Positions 25,924 through 35,054 of a stretch of DNA of 64,000 nucleotides are shown here, piece by piece. Every line of letters begins with the position of its first letter. Position 1 is the first letter of the stretch. A model generated the notes under the pieces. The model was not told the DNA's origin. It saw only the letters and a list, made by a program, of their open reading frames with translations, and did no database searches. The translations under genes and the position numbers were made by a program. Source of the DNA: Acidobacteriota bacterium (lineage in GTDB: Bacteria > Acidobacteriota > Blastocatellia > Pyrinomonadales > Pyrinomonadaceae); contig JAIVJV010000011.1 in the NCBI GenBank assembly GCA_020199835.1, positions 124,001 to 188,000 of the forward strand, given 5' to 3'.

Positions 25924-28140
25924 TTACAGCAACTTGTCCGGCGTTATCGGAAGATCCCTGATCCGTTTGCCAGTCGCGTGAAAGACGGCATTGGCAATTG
26001 CCGCCGGGATGCCGACCATACCCAATTCGCCCATGCCCTTGACGCCAAGCGGATTGACGACGGTGTCATCCTCCTCGACGAATATGGTCTCAATCATGTG
26101 AACGTCAGCGTGGACCGGCACGTGATAGTGCTGAAGGTTTGGGTTCATGATGCGACCAAAACGGTGGTCGATTTCAGTAGCCTCCTGAAGAGCCATGCCG
26201 ATGCCCCAGACCACTCCACCGATCTCCTGGCTGTGCGAGGCCTTCGGGTTGATGATACGGCCGCACGCCGTCACTTCGATCGCGCGCGTGACTCGAACCT
26301 GACCTATATCCGGATCCACCTTCACCTCAATGAACTGCGCGCCGTGAGCGAGCGTCGCGTAGTTACGACGCTCCTGCGATGGTTTCGCTTCAAACGTTTC
26401 TGTAATCTCGCCGAGGCCATTACGTTTCATAAGTTCGGCAGTGTTGACGAAGCGCGCTGTGTCATTTTTAAGCTGCAACCGGCCGTCGAGCATCTCTACG
26501 TCAGCGGCTGCCGCGCCCCTCAACGGTGAGTTAGCGTCCCGATTCGCAAACTCAAGGAGGCGTGCAGTGATGGCGAGGGCCGCGCCGTGAACAGCCGAAC
26601 CAACACTCGCGGTGGTCCATGAGCCACCCTGGGCCGGAGCGCGCGGGAAGTTTGAGTCACCAAGCTCAAACTCCACCTGCTCGGGCTTGAGGCCCAGGTA
26701 CTCGGCGGCGATTATGGTGATGACAGTGTAAGTGCCGGGACCGATGTCGCTCGTTGCGCTGGCGACGTGCGCCGTCCCGTTCGCTTTGAAAGTGATACGA
26801 GCGGTAGCGGGCATCTGGAACGCGCCCCAAATACCGGTCGCCGTTCCCCAACCCACCAACAGACGTCCATCCCGCATTGAGCGCGGCTCGAACTTTCGAT
26901 CCTTCCAACCAAACTTCTCCGCTCCAAGCCGGTAGCACTCTCGCAGCGCCTTACTCGAGAACGGCTTACCGCTTTCCGGGTCTTTCTCGGCGTAATTGAT
27001 GAGGCGAAGCTCCAGTGGATCGATCTTGAGCGCGTAGGCCAGCTCGTCCATTGCGGACTCGAGCGCGAACATGCCGCTAACGGCGCCGGGCGCGCGCATC
27101 CACGTTGGGGTGCTCAGGTCCGTGTTCGTGATCCTCTGCGGCGCGTACAGATTCGGGCAGGCGTAAACCTGACGAGTGAATCCGGTCGTGTTATCCGAGA
27201 ACTCCTCGAAAGTCGAAGTGTTGTGCAGGGCCTCATGGACCATAGCCGTGAGCTTGCCGCTACGCTCCGCGCCGAGCGCTACCTTCTGAATGGTGTATGG
27301 ACGGTGGCCATGACCGGTAAACATCTGCGTCCGCGTGTAGACGATCTTGACCGGGCGGCGGACCTCGCGCGCGGCCATCGCCGTCAGCGCCGGGTAATAG
27401 TTGGGCCGCAGTGACGATCCGAAGGCGCCGCCGACGTATGGCGAGATGACCTGCACGTTCGCTTCCGGGATATTGAAAGACGACGCGAGGTGCTTGCGCA
27501 CGTTGTAGACTTCCTGTGATTTGTCGAACATCGTGAGCCGGTCGCCCTGCCAGACGGCGACTGCGGCGTGCGGTTCCATCGGGTTGTGGTGCTCGATGGG
27601 AATGCGGTACTCAGCTTCGATCTTCACCGGCGCAATCTTCATCGCTTCTTCGGGATTGCCACGCGGCTTCGGAGGCGGCCCTTGCGACGGGAAGCGCCCG
27701 CGATCACGCACGGCCTCCGTGTCGGTCGTGTGTTTCTCGGCGTTGTATGAGACCTTGACGAGTCGTGCTGCGTAACGTGCTTGCTCGTAAGTCTCGGCGA
27801 CAACCAGCGCCACCGGCTGCATGTTGAAGAAAATCCTGTCTGACTGAAGCGCGCGAAACGACTTGTCCTGTTCTTCTGTCGCGCGCGGCGGCGCCTGCTC
27901 GTGCGAGGCTTTTGGTCCAAGCTTCGGCGCGTTCAGGTGCGTGAAGATTCGGATAACACCGGCGGCCGCTTCCGCGTCGCGTGTGTCTATCGACTTAATC
28001 GTGCCTTTCGCGACCGTCCCCAGCACGATGAAGCCATACGCGAGGTTCGGCGCGCGAAACTCGGCGGCGTACTTGGCCCTACCCGTCACCTTTGCCACAC
28101 CGTCTACGCGGTTGATCTCTTTTCCAATATATCTCGCCAT
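25924..28140 (-). CDS. xanthine-dehydrogenase-family Mo-binding subunit (PaoC-like)
   Basis: A 738-residue catalytic subunit. An aldehyde oxidase a/b hammerhead domain (~18-130) is followed by the molybdopterin-binding region. GGAFGSSL (~238), TDIGPGTYTV (~450) and the C-terminal GVKGMGELGMVG (~705), whose Glu is the base near Mo, are visible. These enzymes hydroxylate aldehydes or N-heterocycles; the substrate is not clear, but the three-subunit layout resembles periplasmic aldehyde oxidoreductase PaoABC. It has no signal peptide and would rely on the 2Fe-2S subunit's Tat signal. Confidence 0.92.
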   Translation of the reverse strand: MARYIGKEINRVDGVAKVTGRAKYAAEFRAPNLAYGFIVLGTVAKGTIKSIDTRDAEAAAGVIRIFTHLNAPKLGPKASHEQAPPRATEEQDKSFRALQSDRIFFNMQPVALVVAETYEQARYAARLVKVSYNAEKHTTDTEAVRDRGRFPSQGPPPKPRGNPEEAMKIAPVKIEAEYRIPIEHHNPMEPHAAVAVWQGDRLTMFDKSQEVYNVRKHLASSFNIPEANVQVISPYVGGAFGSSLRPNYYPALTAMAAREVRRPVKIVYTRTQMFTGHGHRPYTIQKVALGAERSGKLTAMVHEALHNTSTFEEFSDNTTGFTRQVYACPNLYAPQRITNTDLSTPTWMRAPGAVSGMFALESAMDELAYALKIDPLELRLINYAEKDPESGKPFSSKALRECYRLGAEKFGWKDRKFEPRSMRDGRLLVGWGTATGIWGAFQMPATARITFKANGTAHVASATSDIGPGTYTVITIIAAEYLGLKPEQVEFELGDSNFPRAPAQGGSWTTASVGSAVHGAALAITARLLEFANRDANSPLRGAAAADVEMLDGRLQLKNDTARFVNTAELMKRNGLGEITETFEAKPSQERRNYATLAHGAQFIEVKVDPDIGQVRVTRAIEVTACGRIINPKASHSQEIGGVVWGIGMALQEATEIDHRFGRIMNPNLQHYHVPVHADVHMIETIFVEEDDTVVNPLGVKGMGELGMVGIPAAIANAVFHATGKRIRDLPITPDKLL

Positions 28141-28151
28141 ATTGTCCCCTG

Positions 28152-29141
28152 TTATATGAGCCGAGCGGCGCGCATCAGCGCGCGCACCACAGCGCGTTTA
28201 CCGAGCTCGATCTTGTAGGCGTTGTGCGCGAGCGGTTTGGCGCCGGCGAGCGCCGCCTCGGACGCACTGCGGAAGGTTTGCTCCGACGCTGGTTTTCCGG
28301 AAAGCGCCGCTTCGGCCTCCCGGCTCCGCCACGGTTTGTGGGCCACACTTCCCATTACCACGCGTGCCTGCCTGATTCTGCCGCCGTCCATGTCGAGCGC
28401 TGCAGCCACCGCCACCAGAGCGAAGGCGTAACTCGCTCGGTCTCTGACTTTCAGGTAGTAGTAATTGTTTGCGAAATTCGACTTCGGAAGATCGATGGCC
28501 ACAATGAGTTCGCCACGTTCGAGGTTATTGTCTTTCTCCGGCGTGTCCCCCGGCAGGCGGTGAAAGTCGACGATGGGAATGGACCGCTCGCGCCCCGATG
28601 CATTTCTGACTCTCACTTGAGCTTCCAGAGCGTAAAGCGCATTGGCCATGTCGCCAGGATATGTGGCCACACACTTCTCACTCCACCCGAAGATCGCATG
28701 AATGCGATTCAGACCTTCGCGCGCGCCACAGCCCGTCCCCGGCTCGCGCTTATTGCACGGCATCGCCGTGTCGTAGAAATACTGACATCGTGTGCGCTGC
28801 ATCAGGTTGCCGCCGTTAGTTGCCATGTTGCGAAGCTGCCCTGAGGCGCCTGCCAGGATGGCTTGCGTCAACAGCGGATAGCTCTTGCGTATGAGCGGGT
28901 GGTTTGCTGTGTCTGTGTTCTTCGCCAGCGCGCCGATCGTGACGCCGCCGTTTGGACCAGCTTTGATGTCGGCGAGGTTCAGGCGCGTCAGATCAACGAG
29001 TTCGTTCGGACGCTCGACGTCCTCTTTCATCAAATCGAGGATGTTGGTCCCACCCGCCAGGAACTCCGCATTAGGATTTGCCGTCACAGCGCGTGCGGCC
29101 GCGTTTGCATCGCTCACTCGCGTGTACTTAAACGGTCTCAT
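28152..29141 (-). CDS. Mo-hydroxylase FAD-binding subunit (PaoB-like)
   Basis: A 329-residue FAD_binding_5/CO_deh_flav_C protein. The FAD site motif FLAGGTNILDLMK (~27) and TNGGNLMQRTRC (~108) are present. CNKREPGTGCG (~130) matches the extra 4Fe-4S-binding insertion seen in PaoB-like subunits. ATG 29141 is chosen: it overlaps the preceding gene by 14 bp and follows GGAGT. It transfers electrons from the 2Fe-2S subunit. Confidence 0.92.
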   Translation of the reverse strand: MRPFKYTRVSDANAAARAVTANPNAEFLAGGTNILDLMKEDVERPNELVDLTRLNLADIKAGPNGGVTIGALAKNTDTANHPLIRKSYPLLTQAILAGASGQLRNMATNGGNLMQRTRCQYFYDTAMPCNKREPGTGCGAREGLNRIHAIFGWSEKCVATYPGDMANALYALEAQVRVRNASGRERSIPIVDFHRLPGDTPEKDNNLERGELIVAIDLPKSNFANNYYYLKVRDRASYAFALVAVAAALDMDGGRIRQARVVMGSVAHKPWRSREAEAALSGKPASEQTFRSASEAALAGAKPLAHNAYKIELGKRAVVRALMRAARLI

Positions 29142-29955
29142 CGGTTTGCCACTCCTTTCGAACGCGCGCGAGCTCATCATCATTCACGAAGCGCCATGTA
29201 CGTGCCGTCTCTTTGCCTGAATGGACCTCTTTGATGGCCGCGACGATGCCCGGATAAGCGCCGCAGCGACAGATGTTGCCGCTCATGCGTTCGCGTATCT
29301 CCTCGTCCGTCAGGCTTGTCGTGTTCACAGTTACGTTTTCGGTGACGTGACTCGCCTCGCCACGACGCGCCTCTTCGAGCAGCCCGACCGCGGAGCATAT
29401 CTGGCCCGGCGTGCAGTACCCGCACTGAAAACCGTCGTACTTGATGAAGGCAGCTTGCATCGGGTGAAGCTGTTCGCCGCGCGCGAGTCCTTCGATGGTT
29501 GTGACCTCGCGTCCCTCGAGTGTTGCGGCGAGCGTCAGACACGACAGCACCCGCCGGCCATCGACGAGTACAGTGCAAGCCCCGCACTGGCCCTGGTCGC
29601 AGCCCTTCTTCGTGCCGGTTAATTCGAGCCTCTCACGCAACGCGTCGAGCAGCACCACGCGCGAATCCAGCTCCAGCGTTTTCGCCGCGCCGTTCACCTT
29701 CATGGCAATCCTGATTGTGTTCTCAGGCGCGGCTGCCGGTGCGAATACTGCATCGGCAGGAGCAGACAGTGCGGCTAAGGCCTGCTCCTTTTCGAGCAGC
29801 ATCAAGGCAAATAATCCGACGCCACTGGTGAGCGACTGCCCGAGAAATGTGCGACGGGCCTGACCGACGTCAGTCAACGCCGGCATCTCCTTCACAAGCG
29901 CCTCCTCATCAGCCGACAGTTCGGGCTGAGAGGTCTCGTCCAAGTTGTCTTCCAT
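29128..29955 (-). CDS. Mo-hydroxylase 2Fe-2S subunit with Tat signal (PaoA-like)
   Basis: A 275-residue iron-sulfur subunit. A Tat-type motif (RRTFLGQSLT ~34) with hydrophobic stretch lies near 43-62, so the complex is probably exported folded. The plant-type 2Fe-2S site (GCDQGQCGACTVL ~118-130) and the second cluster (QCGYCTPG ~178, NICRCGAY ~232) are complete. It is the first gene of the five-gene operon ending with the MocA-like gene. Confidence 0.94.
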   Translation of the reverse strand: MEDNLDETSQPELSADEEALVKEMPALTDVGQARRTFLGQSLTSGVGLFALMLLEKEQALAALSAPADAVFAPAAAPENTIRIAMKVNGAAKTLELDSRVVLLDALRERLELTGTKKGCDQGQCGACTVLVDGRRVLSCLTLAATLEGREVTTIEGLARGEQLHPMQAAFIKYDGFQCGYCTPGQICSAVGLLEEARRGEASHVTENVTVNTTSLTDEEIRERMSGNICRCGAYPGIVAAIKEVHSGKETARTWRFVNDDELARVRKEWQTDETV

Positions 29956-30188
29956 GTTTGTCCCCCTGGTTTACTTAACCAGCTCGATGTTGAGTCGTAC
30001 GATAGAGACATAAGGGAGCCGAAGGGGGCAGCGTTGCAGATTAACTATGAAAAGGTGAGTTTTTAGGGAGATATACACGGAACCGTTAAACCCGTTTTCT
30101 CTGGCGAAGCGGATGCTTAGCCCAGCTTGCGTTTTCCAGTCCCGGAGGCGTAGAGTGTGGACCGACTCTCAACAGTGAGGTAAACCTC

Positions 30189-30989
30189 GTGTCCCGCCAC
30201 GGAAAACGTACTCTCTGGATCTTTGCGGTCCTCATTAGCTCAGCGGCTATTGCTTCAGGTTGGGGTCTCCAAAGGTTGATCTCGCAACCGGTATCCGCAG
30301 TGGAACAACCGCAAAAAGATCGAATCTTCGTTAAGGATGGCCGTCCTGTAGCGAGCGCGATAAGGACGTTGGAAACTCGATTTAGTCGAGTTATCACTTA
30401 CGAAGACGCTCCGTTAGTACATCCGGACGACACACTTGACGTGACTGAATCTGTTCGTCGAGATTTGCACGAATATGCTCCGGGCAAAGCACCGAGAGTC
30501 ATTGTTCCCCGAGGCGGTGAACTCAGTTTTGAGTACAGTCGAAATGATCCAATTGAACTTGTGTTGGTATATCTCCTGATTGAGGGTGAGCACGTGACTC
30601 CGTCAGCAGCATTTCGCACCGAAGAGACAAACGGAATAATTCACGTTATTCCCCGATCAGTAAAAGGTTTGACTGGTGAAACGATGCCAGTCCGCCCAAT
30701 CCTGGATACGCCTGTTCAGTTGGCCGCGCAAGAGCGAAGCGGCATGCAGTTGTTAGAAGCGTGGGGAGACGCTGTAAGTGCCAACGCAAAAAAGCGAATC
30801 GTCATCGGATCAGGGCCTGTTGGGACGTTAATCAACTACAAGGATGACGAGGGAATCAGCTCGCAAAACGCTCGAGATGCATTGACTGAAATTCTCACGA
30901 GGATCGCAAAAGGAAAGAAACTGTCGTGGCAACTGTTGTACAACCCGGGCCAGCAGTTTTATGTCCTTAACATTCATCGGGTTCAATAA
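30189..30989 (+). CDS. hypothetical exported or membrane-anchored protein
   Basis: A 266-residue protein starting at GTG behind GAGGT. A basic N-terminus and one hydrophobic segment (~8-26) suggest a signal anchor. Residues ~40-260 are mixed alpha/beta with no motif I recognise; some stretches (FSRVITYEDAPLV, VQLAAQERSGMQLLEAWGDAV) vaguely resemble secretin/TonB N-terminal short domains. A lone gene with no operon partner. The function is unknown. Confidence 0.7.
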   Translation: MSRHGKRTLWIFAVLISSAAIASGWGLQRLISQPVSAVEQPQKDRIFVKDGRPVASAIRTLETRFSRVITYEDAPLVHPDDTLDVTESVRRDLHEYAPGKAPRVIVPRGGELSFEYSRNDPIELVLVYLLIEGEHVTPSAAFRTEETNGIIHVIPRSVKGLTGETMPVRPILDTPVQLAAQERSGMQLLEAWGDAVSANAKKRIVIGSGPVGTLINYKDDEGISSQNARDALTEILTRIAKGKKLSWQLLYNPGQQFYVLNIHRVQ

Positions 30990-31224
30990 CTCAGGGGAGA
31001 AGTTTACGCGCTTCAGGATCGATCGTTTAACGCTCCGTTGTCCGCGGTGTTTGACCGAGTGATTCGTGTGACTGCATAATGCGTCGCGGTCTATTCTCTC
31101 CCGCTCGGCACTTTCCCCAAAATTAGATCCATTAATCGTTTCCAACGAATAGGGCTCACGGCCCGACAAACGCTTGCCGCTTTGCCCGCACGCTTGCGGT
31201 AAGGGCTTGTCTGCCGTGGCTCTA

Positions 31225-31266
31225 AGGGCAAGGGCGGATTCCCCAAGAATAGCCGCTCTTGCCCCT
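31225..31266. repeat. strong imperfect hairpin
   Basis: Arms AGGGCAAGGGCGG (31225-31237) and CCGCTCTTGCCCCT (31253-31266) pair with one mismatch around a 15-base loop. No T-run follows on either strand, so a terminator is unlikely; an interspersed palindrome is more plausible. Confidence 0.5.
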
Positions 31267-31274
31267 ATTAAATG

Positions 31275-31372
31275 ACGTCACGATCTGCCGGATCTTTCGC
31301 GTTACGAACCACTCCAACCTCCCGGCCCGCTTTTGCGCTTCTTTCGAGCTCGACCAGCGACTAACGGAATCT
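31275..31372 (-). pseudogene. decayed fragment of a second sixA copy
   Basis: The minus strand encodes SSKEAQKRAGRLEWFVT, nearly the same as SSWKEAQRGAGKLEWFVT at the C-terminus of the intact SixA 0.7 kb away. Nucleotide similarity runs over ~95 bp with small indels, and no start or upstream catalytic part is present. Confidence 0.7.
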
Positions 31373-31481
31373 TACGCTGTCCATTACAATGGCGAACCTC
31401 ATTTGCACAAGCGCGGCTGTTGATGAATTGTTAGAGCGCAGTACGCATTCGTGGGTTAACGTGAATTCAGGAGGAATCAAG

Positions 31482-31961
31482 ATGACGCTTCGGGAGTTCT
31501 ATTTAAAACGTGCAAAGGCAGAGTTGCCGGTCTTTCTAAAAGTACTCAACGCGTTGCCCAAAGAGCTTACCTACAAACCGCACGATCGTTCGCCGTCGGC
31601 CCAGCAACTCGTTTGGACCCTGACGTATGAAATGAAGGCGTTAATTGACGTTGTTAATACTGGAAAAGCCGAGTGGGAAAATCTCACGCCACCGGGTCTT
31701 GATGAGATGATCGCGATGTATGAGAAGTGGTCGACCGAATTACTCGAAAAGGTCGCTGCACTCGATGAAGCATCCCAGGAGAGGAACGCGCAGTTTCTTT
31801 ATCAGGGACACGTCGTAATGGAAAAACCAATGATGGAGTTTCTTTGGGACTTCATGTTTGATGCGATACATCATCGTGGGCAGTTGAGTGCGTATCTCCG
31901 CCCCATGGGCGGAAAGGTGCCCTCAATCTATGGACCGTCGGCCGATGATCCAGGGATGTAA
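31482..31961 (+). CDS. DinB family protein
   Basis: A 159-residue four-helix protein. The DinB/YfiT metal-binding histidines are suggested by WTLTYEMKAL (one position non-His) and the conserved AIHHRGQLSAYLRPMGGKVP (~132-151). ATG 31482 follows AGGAGG; the longer reading has no such site. Family members are often metal-dependent thiol transferases or damage-inducible proteins. The first His of the usual triad appears replaced, so metal binding is uncertain. Confidence 0.82.
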   Translation: MTLREFYLKRAKAELPVFLKVLNALPKELTYKPHDRSPSAQQLVWTLTYEMKALIDVVNTGKAEWENLTPPGLDEMIAMYEKWSTELLEKVAALDEASQERNAQFLYQGHVVMEKPMMEFLWDFMFDAIHHRGQLSAYLRPMGGKVPSIYGPSADDPGM

Positions 31962-32071
31962 TCCGGCGCACTCTCTTACGGCTCGTGTCTCACGGTTGGA
32001 GAAACAGTATTGGTGATCGCTGAACACGGACGCGGAACACCGGATGGAGCACAGGCAGTAAGCGGCGCGCA

Positions 32072-32566
32072 TCAAAGGTCTTCGAGATCCTTCGGCGTGA
32101 CGAACCACTCCAACTTTCCCGCTCCTCGTTGCGCTTCTTTCCAGCTCGAACCAGCGATACTGATCTTCGCCAGCGCGCAAGTTGGCATGTGACGCGACTC
32201 GCGCGTGAGAAACGCGACCATTTCTTCCATTCCCGGATTGTGACCGACCAGCATCGCGGCTTTGGTGTCGTCCGGAATTTCACTAAGGACCTGAACCAAC
32301 GCCGATAAGCTCGCTTCGTAAATACGCTGGTCGAATTGCGGCTCGACGCCAAGTTCAACGTGGCTTAGAACGATGCCAATCGTCTGCCGCGTGCGTACGG
32401 AAGGCGAACTGATCAGCGCGCCCACGGCGACTTTTTTTGAGACCAGAAAGCGACCTATTTGCTGGGCCGCATCCCTGCCGCGTCCCTTCAACGGACGCTC
32501 AAAGTCGGGCAAAGTCGCGTCTTTCCAACTTGATTTGGCATGTCGTAAGAGGTACAAGGTGCGCAT
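32072..32566 (-). CDS. sixA: phosphohistidine phosphatase SixA
   Basis: A 164-residue compact histidine phosphatase. The catalytic RHAKSSW (~8-14) is followed by the DFERPLKGRGRDAA motif of SixA, and the second His is in MLVGHNPGMEEM (~107). It removes phosphate from histidine phosphotransfer proteins. Convergent with the DinB gene. Confidence 0.9.
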   Translation of the reverse strand: MRTLYLLRHAKSSWKDATLPDFERPLKGRGRDAAQQIGRFLVSKKVAVGALISSPSVRTRQTIGIVLSHVELGVEPQFDQRIYEASLSALVQVLSEIPDDTKAAMLVGHNPGMEEMVAFLTRESRHMPTCALAKISIAGSSWKEAQRGAGKLEWFVTPKDLEDL

Positions 32567-32632
32567 AGTGGCAATTCAGAGAGTTTAAGCCTTTACATTA
32601 CTGTGACAAGGATCACATAGTCTCAGGCGCCG

Positions 32633-33313
32633 ATGATTTCGTATGGTCAGCACCAATTTCCGGGCAAACTCTTCGTCGTCGAAGGCACCGACGGCAGCGG
32701 TAAGTCCACGCAACTCGCGTTGCTTTACCAGTGGCTCAAAGCCGAAGGGTACCCGGTTTTCTTCTCCGAGTGGAACTCGTCGCCGATAGTCAAGGATACG
32801 ACAAAACGCGCCAAGAAACGTCACCTGCTCACGCCGGCCACGTTCTCGCTCCTGCACGCGACCGATTTTGCCGACCGCACCGAGCGCGACATCATACCGC
32901 CTCTCAAAGCGGGCGCGATCGTGCTCGCCGATCGTTATATCTACACCGCGTTTGCGCGTGACGTCGCGCGAGGTTGCGATCGCCGTTGGATACGCGACGT
33001 TTACTCCTTCGCGATTCAGCCAACGATGGCTTTCTTTTTCCGAGCGCCGCTCAACGTCGCGATCGATCGCATCGTCTCCGGCAGACCGAGTCTAAAATAC
33101 TACGAAGCCGGGCTAGACCAGGCATGGTCCGACGATCCCGAAGAGAGTTTTACGATTTTCCAGGGAAAGATTCTGGAAGAGTACGATCGCATGGTTTCCG
33201 AGTTTGGCTTGACAGTGATCGACGCGAGCCGCTCAATTGAACGCCAACAACGAGAGATGCGCATGTTGATTGGACCACATCTAAATCGCAAGAATCGCAC
33301 CAGGTCACATTAA
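32633..33313 (+). CDS. thymidylate-kinase-like protein 1
   Basis: A 226-residue P-loop kinase of the dTMP kinase superfamily. Walker A GTDGSGKST (~18-26) is intact; the DRYIYTAFARD motif (~104) matches the DR(Y/H) substrate-binding loop. The C-terminal half diverges from housekeeping Tmk and has a KYYEAGLD segment. It is followed after 2 bp by a paralogue. It may be a true dTMP kinase or a different nucleotide kinase. Confidence 0.85.
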   Translation: MISYGQHQFPGKLFVVEGTDGSGKSTQLALLYQWLKAEGYPVFFSEWNSSPIVKDTTKRAKKRHLLTPATFSLLHATDFADRTERDIIPPLKAGAIVLADRYIYTAFARDVARGCDRRWIRDVYSFAIQPTMAFFFRAPLNVAIDRIVSGRPSLKYYEAGLDQAWSDDPEESFTIFQGKILEEYDRMVSEFGLTVIDASRSIERQQREMRMLIGPHLNRKNRTRSH

Positions 33314-33315
33314 CG

Positions 33316-34107
33316 ATGCAGTTTTATGGAACGCCCTTGCCCGGCGTGGAACATGAAGAGTACGCCGGCAAACTGATCGTCATCGAAGGCGCCGACGGTG
33401 TCGGACGATCAACGCACATCGCCGGTTTACGTACGTGGCTCGAGTCGCGCGGACATGCGGTGCTGGATACCGGCATGACGCGTTCGATTCTCGCGGGCCG
33501 AGGGTTAAAAGATGCGAAGACCGGAACCACACTCGGCCGGCTCACGATGCAACTGTTCTACGCCACCGACTTTATCGATCGACTCGAAAACGAGATGTTG
33601 CCCGCCTTGCGCGCCGGTTTCGTTGTGCTGACGGATCGTTACATTTATTCGGCCATCGCGCGCGCGGAAGTGCGCGGTATCGATCCCGCATGGATTCGTT
33701 CCATTTACGGCATGGCGCTCGTGCCCGATGCAGTCTTTTACCTGCGCATCACCAACACGCAACAGCTCGTCCAGCGGCTCCTTACTTCGGGACGCGGTTT
33801 CGATTACTGGGAGTCAGGAATGGACCTGAATCTCGGAGAAGATCTCTACGACAGTTTTATCGAATATCAAAGGCGAATGCTGAAAGTTTTCGATCGCCTG
33901 ACGGGCGAATACGGCTTTCAGGTGCTGAATGCTTCGCGTTCCGTTCGCACAGTCGCCGCCGATCTGCGCAAGGGTGTTTTGAAAGTGCTCGAAGAGCCGG
34001 GCCCGATGGCTGAAGACAACGTGAGCATGATCGAACCGCGCATAGGCAAACCGACTCCAACCACACCAACCAACCTCGTGGATCTGAACAAAAAGGTACT
34101 TCCTTGA
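33316..34107 (+). CDS. thymidylate-kinase-like protein 2 with altered P-loop
   Basis: A 263-residue paralogue of the preceding protein, sharing EGADGVGRSTHIAGL, TDRYIYSAIARAEVRG and FDYWESGMDL. The Walker A lysine is Arg here (GVGRST), which usually destroys or lowers ATP turnover, so it may be a regulatory or pseudokinase partner. The C-terminal ~35 residues are extra. Its stop overlaps the TTG start of the Ppx/GppA gene (TTGA). Confidence 0.85.
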   Translation: MQFYGTPLPGVEHEEYAGKLIVIEGADGVGRSTHIAGLRTWLESRGHAVLDTGMTRSILAGRGLKDAKTGTTLGRLTMQLFYATDFIDRLENEMLPALRAGFVVLTDRYIYSAIARAEVRGIDPAWIRSIYGMALVPDAVFYLRITNTQQLVQRLLTSGRGFDYWESGMDLNLGEDLYDSFIEYQRRMLKVFDRLTGEYGFQVLNASRSVRTVAADLRKGVLKVLEEPGPMAEDNVSMIEPRIGKPTPTTPTNLVDLNKKVLP

Positions 34108-35054
34108 AGCTCGCTTCGATAGACATCGGTTCCAATTCCATCAAACTCGTCGTCGTTGAAGCTGCTGCCGGGAATTCGTTTGCGGTGCTCGCGAGTGAAC
34201 GCGAAGTCGTCAGGTTGGGCCAGGAGACGCTCGTCAATCGTCACATCGGCGAGGTTGCGAAGCGCCGGGCGATAGATTGTCTCAAGCGTTTTCGTGCGGT
34301 TGCGGAAACTCACGGCGCGGAAACGATCGCCGCGATCGCAACCGCTTCTGTGCGTGAAGCAAACAATGCGCAAGAGTTCATTCGCGCCGTGGAACACGAA
34401 ACCGGTCTGCGCGTCGAGGTGCTGTCCGGCATCGAGGAAGCGCGACTGGTCGGGCTCGCCGCTTCGCAGGGGTGCACCGACAAAGGACTGACGAGTCTGA
34501 ACATCGACATCGGCGGCGGCTCTACCGAGATCTCGATCTTCCGCGACGGCGAACCACTAAAACTCGTTTCGGTAAAACTTGGCGCGGTTGGGTTGACCGA
34601 TCGCTTTATCCGCTCCGATCCGCCCGCGCCTGACGAGTTGGACCAACTACGATCTGAAATCCGCAGTTCCCTCCAATCCATCGCCGGCGCTCTCCTCCAA
34701 CAAGGTTGGGACTACACCACCGCGACGTCCGGCACTGCTGTAACAATCGCCGCCGCGTTCAACGGCACCACGACCATCGCTCTTCCCGAACTCAAACGTC
34801 TGAACGCAAAGCTCGCCTCGCTCACGATGGCCGAGCGCAGCACCATCATGCACTTTGCACCGCAACGCGCCGACATCATCGTCGCCGGCGGCTTCGTGTT
34901 GGAAGAAACGATGAACGCGCTCGCGATCGCGTCGTTACGCGTTTGCGAGTGGTCTTTGCGCGAAGGAGTGATTATCGATCGGTTGCGTAGTGCGAAACGA
35001 TCTACGGATTCAGTGGCGAGTGTGGCCGGCGAGAAGATTCACCGAGTGCGCTAA
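34104..35054 (+). CDS. Ppx/GppA family phosphatase
   Basis: A 316-residue ASKHA-fold phosphatase (exopolyphosphatase or pppGpp phosphohydrolase). The phosphate-1 loop SIDIGSNSIKLVV (~5-17), phosphate-2 loop NIDIGGGSTEIS (~133-144) and SLREGVI (~291) are present. It is the short form lacking the C-terminal HD domain. TTG start coupled to the upstream kinase-like gene. The 3' end overlaps the convergent mogA-like gene by 45 bp. Confidence 0.9.
   Translation: MKLASIDIGSNSIKLVVVEAAAGNSFAVLASEREVVRLGQETLVNRHIGEVAKRRAIDCLKRFRAVAETHGAETIAAIATASVREANNAQEFIRAVEHETGLRVEVLSGIEEARLVGLAASQGCTDKGLTSLNIDIGGGSTEISIFRDGEPLKLVSVKLGAVGLTDRFIRSDPPAPDELDQLRSEIRSSLQSIAGALLQQGWDYTTATSGTAVTIAAAFNGTTTIALPELKRLNAKLASLTMAERSTIMHFAPQRADIIVAGGFVLEETMNALAIASLRVCEWSLREGVIIDRLRSAKRSTDSVASVAGEKIHRVR

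Larger units (their letters stand above)
30990..31481. other. 492-bp stretch without intact gene
   Basis: This gap holds hairpin-rich sequence (a strong stem at 31225-31266, a weaker one near 31170-31205) and a decayed piece homologous to the 3' end of sixA (31275-31372). Nothing else recognisable. Confidence 0.7.

Noticed and set aside
30086..30397. 103-residue antisense frame at the start of the unknown exported protein
   Set aside because: It overlaps the better-supported plus-strand gene, with no ribosome binding site and no recognisable domain.
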